Assembly: GCF_000191065.1 (NCBI RefSeq)
Contig: NZ_GL872282.1
Location: 528,306 to 592,305 of the forward strand
DNA: 64,000 bases
DNA from: Prevotella multiformis DSM 16608
Lineage (GTDB): Bacteria; Bacteroidota; Bacteroidia; Bacteroidales; Bacteroidaceae
Direction of reading: 5' to 3'
The position numbers and the translations under genes were made by a program. The stretch's first letter is position 1. The number at the start of each line of letters is the position of its first letter. Below, piece after piece: positions 59,703 through 64,000 of the stretch. The notes beneath the pieces were generated by a model. It did not search any database. It saw only the letters and a program-made list of their open reading frames with translations, and was not told where the DNA came from.

Positions 59703-62175
59703 AACAATGCTGGAGACCAAGGTAACCGATGCCCTAGGCCACACGGCAGAGAGCTATACCGATGCTAAAGGCAGGAACAGAGAGACCGTTCAGCATGCAG
59801 GGGGTGAGAACATCACCGTCAGCTATGCCTACGACCCCGTTAATCAGGTAACGACAGTTACCCATCCCAATGGCCATACTACTACTTACGAGTATGACGA
59901 GCTGGGCAGAAAGCTAAAGGTGAACCATCCTGATGCAGGCAAGACGGATATGACCTATGGCCCGGCAGGTAACCTCTTAACCAAGCTCACAGCCAATCTT
60001 AAGAAGAGTATCTCCGAGAAAGGTACCATCACCTATACCTACGACTTTGAGCGTCTAAAGGAAATCCTCTACCCCAAGAACGTCTTCAACCGTGTTACGT
60101 ACACCTACGGACAGGCAGGCGACAAATATAGTCGTGCCGGCAGTGTCGCCCTTATTGAGGACGGCAGTGGCGGCGAGGCTTACTATTATGGCCGTCAGGG
60201 CGAGGTAATAAAGACCGTATGCACTGTTGTGGCCAGCACTGCTGACATCCGTACATGGGTATATGGAGCAACGTATGACTCATGGAACAGAGTAAGGACG
60301 ATGACCTATCCTGACGGTGAGGTGGTGACGTATCATTACAATGCAGCCGGACAAATAGAAAGCCTTACAGGCAATAAACTGGGTAAGCAGAGCGTTATAG
60401 TAGAAAGGATAGGCTACGACAAGGGCGGTCACACCGTTTACCAAAAGCTGGGCAACGGTACCGAGACCACCTATGCCTTTGACAAGCAGCGTGAGCGGTT
60501 GCAGAACGCCAAGCTGACGATCGAGGGTCAGACGGTGATGGACAACAAGTACCGGTATGATGCCGTGGATAATATCCTCGGTATTACGAATGCTGCCAAC
60601 CCGACGTCGCTTACGAAACTCAACAGGGCGAAGCTGGGAGGAAGGAGTGCGCATACGTATGAATATGACGAACTGAACCGCCTTGTCCATGCAAGCGGCA
60701 GGGCAAAGCGTGCATCGTATGATATGGTGATGTCGTTCGGACGGATGAGTGAACCGCTGACGAAGGTACAGAAGGTGGACTCAACGACAACTGCCAAGTC
60801 TTATAACTTTGCTTATAAGTATGAGGACAGTAACCATCCGACGGCTCCAACGCAGATTGGGCACGATCATTACACCTACAATGCCAACGGTAATCCAACG
60901 CTGGTAACGAATGACTCAACGAACACTACCCGTGAGATGTACTGGGACGAGGACAACCGACTCATGGTCTTAAGCGATAACGGTAAGACAAGCCGTTATA
61001 CTTACAACGCTGCCGGTGAACGTATCATGAAGAGTTACGGTACGATGGAGGGTGTGTATATCAACGGTGCACCGCAGGGAATAACCTTCCACGAGACGGA
61101 CAACTTCACGCTTTATCCTGCTTCGATAATCAGCATCAACAAGAATCGCTTCACAAAACATTACTTCCTTGGTGACAAACGAGTTGCTTCAAGAATAGGG
61201 ACGGGTCTGTTTAACAACGTTTACGGACGCAACGGCAGTTATGTCACTGCCGGTCAGCAGGATTATGCTGAACGTATGAATCTGATACAGAAGCAGAAGG
61301 AGGCATACTATAAGCAGCAGGGCATCGCCCCCGGCGTGCCGACGATGAAGGGTGCGTACGGTGACCCGGAGAACACGCACATCGGCTACAACTCCATCAT
61401 CAGGGAGCTGGGCAACCACGACGTGCCGCAGGGATGGGTACAGACACCACGCCCTAACACCACACCGAATACCAACCCCGGTCCACCCGTAAGCTGGAAT
61501 GACCCGAGCAACCCTGATGACCCTCAGGCTGGTTATGGCTACGTCCCTAATGATACCACAAAAGAAGAAACCTTCTTCTATCACAGCGATCACCTCGGCA
61601 GCACGTCTTACATCACAGATGACCACGCCAACATCACACAGTATGACGCTTACCTGCCGTACGGTGAACTGTTAGTTGACGAGCATTCATCATCCGAAGA
61701 CCTACCGTATAAGTTCAACGGCAAACAGTTCGATGAAGAGACCGGCTTGTACTATTATGGTGCAAGGTACTTGAACCCTATGGCAAGTATTTGGTATGGG
61801 GTGGATCCGTTGGCAGAGAAATACGCTAATATTTCTTCATATGCGTATTGCTTAGATAATCCAATAAGATGGATTGATAGAAAGGGCATGAAATGGGAAG
61901 ATCCTAAAGAGGCCGAAAAACTAAAAAGTAAAATTGAAACAAAAATAAGTTCTATAAGTAAAGATATATCCAATTATCAGAAGAAATTGGCGAAAGAAGG
62001 CTTGTCAGAGAGGAAAATAGAAAAATTAGACAAACGAATTAATGAAGCAGAAAGTAGAATCTCTAATCTTAACAAAAGTAAATCTGACATAGATTTGTTA
62101 GGCCAAGATGAAAATAATATATATGTTCTTACACGAATAAATGGGGGGGAGGCATACCGTTCGGCAAGGAGATGA
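59668..62175 (+). CDS. Orphan RHS module with alternative C-terminal tip
   Basis: 835 residues, colinear with residues about 2117 to 2850 of the main RHS protein, but with no signal peptide, SpvB or VCBS region and no promoter seen. Homology starts at AYTIQSHGGETML (AYTVGSHDGEPML in the main gene). After the core boundary (LDNPIRWIDRKG, near residue 740) a new AT-rich tip begins with a coiled-coil-like stretch (KLKSKIETKISSISKDISN). The frame ends soon after a run of seven G; the rest of the tip continues in another frame (62141). Likely a silent cassette. The start codon is arbitrary; 59707 is an alternative. Confidence 0.8.
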   Translation: MSAYTIQSHGGETMLETKVTDALGHTAESYTDAKGRNRETVQHAGGENITVSYAYDPVNQVTTVTHPNGHTTTYEYDELGRKLKVNHPDAGKTDMTYGPAGNLLTKLTANLKKSISEKGTITYTYDFERLKEILYPKNVFNRVTYTYGQAGDKYSRAGSVALIEDGSGGEAYYYGRQGEVIKTVCTVVASTADIRTWVYGATYDSWNRVRTMTYPDGEVVTYHYNAAGQIESLTGNKLGKQSVIVERIGYDKGGHTVYQKLGNGTETTYAFDKQRERLQNAKLTIEGQTVMDNKYRYDAVDNILGITNAANPTSLTKLNRAKLGGRSAHTYEYDELNRLVHASGRAKRASYDMVMSFGRMSEPLTKVQKVDSTTTAKSYNFAYKYEDSNHPTAPTQIGHDHYTYNANGNPTLVTNDSTNTTREMYWDEDNRLMVLSDNGKTSRYTYNAAGERIMKSYGTMEGVYINGAPQGITFHETDNFTLYPASIISINKNRFTKHYFLGDKRVASRIGTGLFNNVYGRNGSYVTAGQQDYAERMNLIQKQKEAYYKQQGIAPGVPTMKGAYGDPENTHIGYNSIIRELGNHDVPQGWVQTPRPNTTPNTNPGPPVSWNDPSNPDDPQAGYGYVPNDTTKEETFFYHSDHLGSTSYITDDHANITQYDAYLPYGELLVDEHSSSEDLPYKFNGKQFDEETGLYYYGARYLNPMASIWYGVDPLAEKYANISSYAYCLDNPIRWIDRKGMKWEDPKEAEKLKSKIETKISSISKDISNYQKKLAKEGLSERKIEKLDKRINEAESRISNLNKSKSDIDLLGQDENNIYVLTRINGGEAYRSARR

Positions 62176-62539
62176 TGAAAAAGTATATATAGAGACCTCC
62201 TCTGATGCACTTTCAATCAACGAAATTACTCATGTTAGACAATCGTTAACTTCAGGAGGACTTAAGTTTGGGAAAAGAGGAGAGTTGCTCAATGCGGGAA
62301 AGTCTCTGAAAGCTATTGCAAATATGGAAATAGAGGCATACAGAATGCAATACTCTTTCGATACTACATTCCCAGGCAACACATACGGAAGGGGACTAAA
62401 TGGTATAGATCTTCAATCTGTTGGTAATATAATGGATGATCAACATCAGATAGTTTATCCTATAATTTACGATTATGCTGTCAGTGTTAGAAAAGCAAAT
62501 GAAAGAAGTTTGAAAATAAGTAAATCAAAAATGAGATGA
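62141..62539 (+). CDS. C-terminal part of the second RHS tip (shifted frame)
   Basis: 132 codons open in the frame one base off the orphan RHS module, overlapping its end. Contains SINEITHVRQS, resembling zinc-metallopeptidase HExxH tips with the first His replaced by Asn, then YGRGLNGIDLQSVGNIMDDQ. Removal of one G from the seven-G run at 62143-62149 would join the two frames. The two parts are therefore probably one toxin tip broken, or switched off, at the homopolymer. The ATG at 62141 is probably not a real start. Confidence 0.65.
   Translation: MGGRHTVRQGDDEKVYIETSSDALSINEITHVRQSLTSGGLKFGKRGELLNAGKSLKAIANMEIEAYRMQYSFDTTFPGNTYGRGLNGIDLQSVGNIMDDQHQIVYPIIYDYAVSVRKANERSLKISKSKMR
62143..62149. 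repeat. Seven-G homopolymer at the frame break
   Basis: A run of seven G in an AT-rich region, exactly where the orphan RHS frame and the tip continuation diverge. Six G would give one continuous frame. It may be a slippage (phase-variation) site, a fixed mutation or a base-calling error. Confidence 0.8.
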
Positions 62540-63216
62540 GAAAAAGTTTAAGTATTTTGTTTATCCTATTGTATAACGTTACAGCCTTAGCACAATTAAA
62601 CAATATAACAGGAAAATATTATAATATAGACGGTTCAGAAATTGAGATAAAAGAGAATATGTTTTATTACATGCTACATCAGGGACATAATGCTGTATGG
62701 AGTAATGATACTTTAGCGAGATGTAAAATCCAGAAAGTAAATACCGATTTTTTAAAGATTAGCTCAGATCCATTAGAGACAGTGATTCGTAAAAGTATCT
62801 ATGTCAGTCAATTTTCAGAAGAAACTCTTTCTGATAGTATTAATGTTACTTTCCAGATTCCTTGTAAGAAACAAAACTTAAGGATAGAAATATATGATAA
62901 TAACTTGAGGGTATACAAAATATCGTATTCAAAAGCTAACACGAGTTTAAAACTGCCTATTAATACGATTTCATTTTCATTTATAATAACTCCAGAATAT
63001 ATTATACCTCATTCTATTGATGGATGCTTCTACGGTATTGTCTCATTTGACTCACAACAAGAGTATACTATTAAAAAGGGAAATAACTTTGTCCTTATTA
63101 AAATCCCGATGATAGACGATACTTTTTTTGAGCGGTATTATATAGTAGGTGACTATCTACAAGTAACACGGAAGAGCATATGTTGGAAAGGTAAGACTTA
63201 TTTAAAAAAAGATTGA
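62536..63216 (+). CDS. Secreted or periplasmic candidate immunity protein
   Basis: 226 residues with signal peptide MRKSLSILFILLYNVTALAQ. The start overlaps the previous stop as ATGA (62536-62539), so translation is coupled to the tip gene. AT-rich; body of beta-strand character (NITGKYYNIDGSEIEIKENM, INVTFQIPCKKQNLRIEIY). No family recognised. Its place right after the second tip makes it the candidate immunity gene, and its export suggests the cognate toxin acts outside the cytoplasm (inference). Confidence 0.7.
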   Translation: MRKSLSILFILLYNVTALAQLNNITGKYYNIDGSEIEIKENMFYYMLHQGHNAVWSNDTLARCKIQKVNTDFLKISSDPLETVIRKSIYVSQFSEETLSDSINVTFQIPCKKQNLRIEIYDNNLRVYKISYSKANTSLKLPINTISFSFIITPEYIIPHSIDGCFYGIVSFDSQQEYTIKKGNNFVLIKIPMIDDTFFERYYIVGDYLQVTRKSICWKGKTYLKKD

Positions 63217-63256
63217 CTTTTATTCTAATTATCATAAAAATGTCAGCGAGCGTATC

Positions 63257-64000
63257 ATGAAGAGTTACGGTACGATGGAGGGTGTGTATATCAATGGTGC
63301 ACCACAGGGTATTACTTTCCACGAGACGGATAACTTTACACTTTATCCTGCAAGAATCCTCTCTGTAAACAAGAATCGCTTTACAAAGCATTACTTCCTT
63401 GGTGACAAACGCATAGCATCAAAGATAGGGACGGGTATGTTTAATAACGTCTATGGGCGCAACGGCTCATACGTAACTGCCGGTCAGCAGGACTATGCGG
63501 AGCGCATGAATCAGATTCAGAAGCAGAAAGAAGCGTACTATAAGGAGCAGGGCATTGCACCTGGTGTACCTACAATGAAGGGTGCGTATGGTGACCCCGA
63601 GAACACGCACATCGGCTACAACTCCATCATCAGGGAGCTGGGTAACCACGATGTGCCGCAGGGCTGGGTACAGACACCACGCCCCAACACCACGCCGGAC
63701 ACCAGCCCCGGCCCACCTGTAAGCTGGAACGACCCGAGTAACCCTGATGACCCGCAGGCCGGTTACGGTTTTATCCCTACTGACACTACGAAAGAAGAAA
63801 CCTTCTTCTATCACAGTGATCACCTTGGCAGTACGTCCTACATTACAGATGATAAAGCCAACATCACGCAGTATGACGCTTACTTGCCATACGGTGAGTT
63901 GTTGGTTGATGAGCACAGCAGCAGTGAAGACCTTCCATATAAGTTCAACGGCAAACAGTTCGATGAGGAAACTGGCCTGTACTATTATGGTGCAAGGTAC
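63257..64000 (+). CDS. Second orphan RHS module, partial (runs off the window)
   Basis: Open from about 63243 to the window end. The usable ATG is 63257 (MKSYGTMEGVYINGAPQGIT), and the upstream GER of the RHS protein is also present. 248 codons are visible up to FDEETGLYYYGARY, just before the core boundary. It is colinear with the main RHS gene from about 57840. There is no promoter or start signal, so it is probably a silent cassette with a third tip beyond the window. Confidence 0.8.
   Translation, partial: MKSYGTMEGVYINGAPQGITFHETDNFTLYPARILSVNKNRFTKHYFLGDKRIASKIGTGMFNNVYGRNGSYVTAGQQDYAERMNQIQKQKEAYYKEQGIAPGVPTMKGAYGDPENTHIGYNSIIRELGNHDVPQGWVQTPRPNTTPDTSPGPPVSWNDPSNPDDPQAGYGFIPTDTTKEETFFYHSDHLGSTSYITDDKANITQYDAYLPYGELLVDEHSSSEDLPYKFNGKQFDEETGLYYYGARY

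Noticed and set aside
62141..62143. Independent gene starting at ATG 62141
   Set aside because: The ATG overlaps the G run and the upstream RHS frame, and the product looks like the continuation of the tip, so it is treated as part of a broken gene.

Overview
The window looks like a Bacteroidales chromosome, most likely a GC-rich Prevotella or a close relative. The evidence is SusC/SusD-type outer-membrane proteins, a split glycine dehydrogenase, lipoproteins, a type IX secretion sorting tail, and many promoters of the Bacteroidetes form TAnnTTTG, several with TTTG about 19-20 bases upstream. I see no rRNA, tRNA, CRISPR array or transposase. The species cannot be fixed from the sequence alone.

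Layout. 1-11,114: the 5' part of a TonB-dependent receptor gene (minus strand), a divergent secreted endonuclease/phosphatase-family gene, a uracil-DNA-glycosylase-family gene, uridine kinase, and the whole glycine cleavage system in order (gcvT, gcvH, gcvPA, gcvPB, lipoamide dehydrogenase). 11,115-12,525: a long leader with a candidate structured RNA, an intrinsic terminator and a tandem repeat ahead of riboflavin synthase. 12,655-14,413: a LytTR response regulator and its LytS-like kinase. 15,613-25,747: a polysaccharide-utilisation-like locus with GH2 beta-galactosidase, FecR anti-sigma factor, ECF sigma factor, a SusC receptor with an STN signalling domain, and SusD. 26,802-39,376: housekeeping genes (rfbC, an SPOR protein, an FHA protein, an AGCS transporter, hemW, an unusual EF-G paralogue, glutathione peroxidase, a 48-residue membrane peptide, a pseudouridine synthase). 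39,718-44,236: galactose genes (galM, transporter, galK) and a Nudix-fold regulator. 44,901-45,793: two small convergent lipoprotein genes.

46,521-64,000 is the most interesting part. It is a more AT-rich, mosaic locus with two beta-barrel proteins, a protein with a type IX sorting tail, and a 2,996-residue SpvB/VCBS/RHS polymorphic-toxin lipoprotein. A TPR-like candidate immunity gene overlaps its end. Two further promoterless RHS modules follow. The first has a different C-terminal tip, interrupted at a run of seven G, and its own candidate immunity gene. The second runs off the window. This is the structure expected of a toxin that can swap tips by recombination with downstream cassettes.

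Four copies of a non-coding dispersed repeat, with ends resembling GGTTCTTCCGTTAAATG and its inverse, lie at 26.1, 32.3, 37.0 and 46.1 kb. They account for part of the long gene-free stretches.
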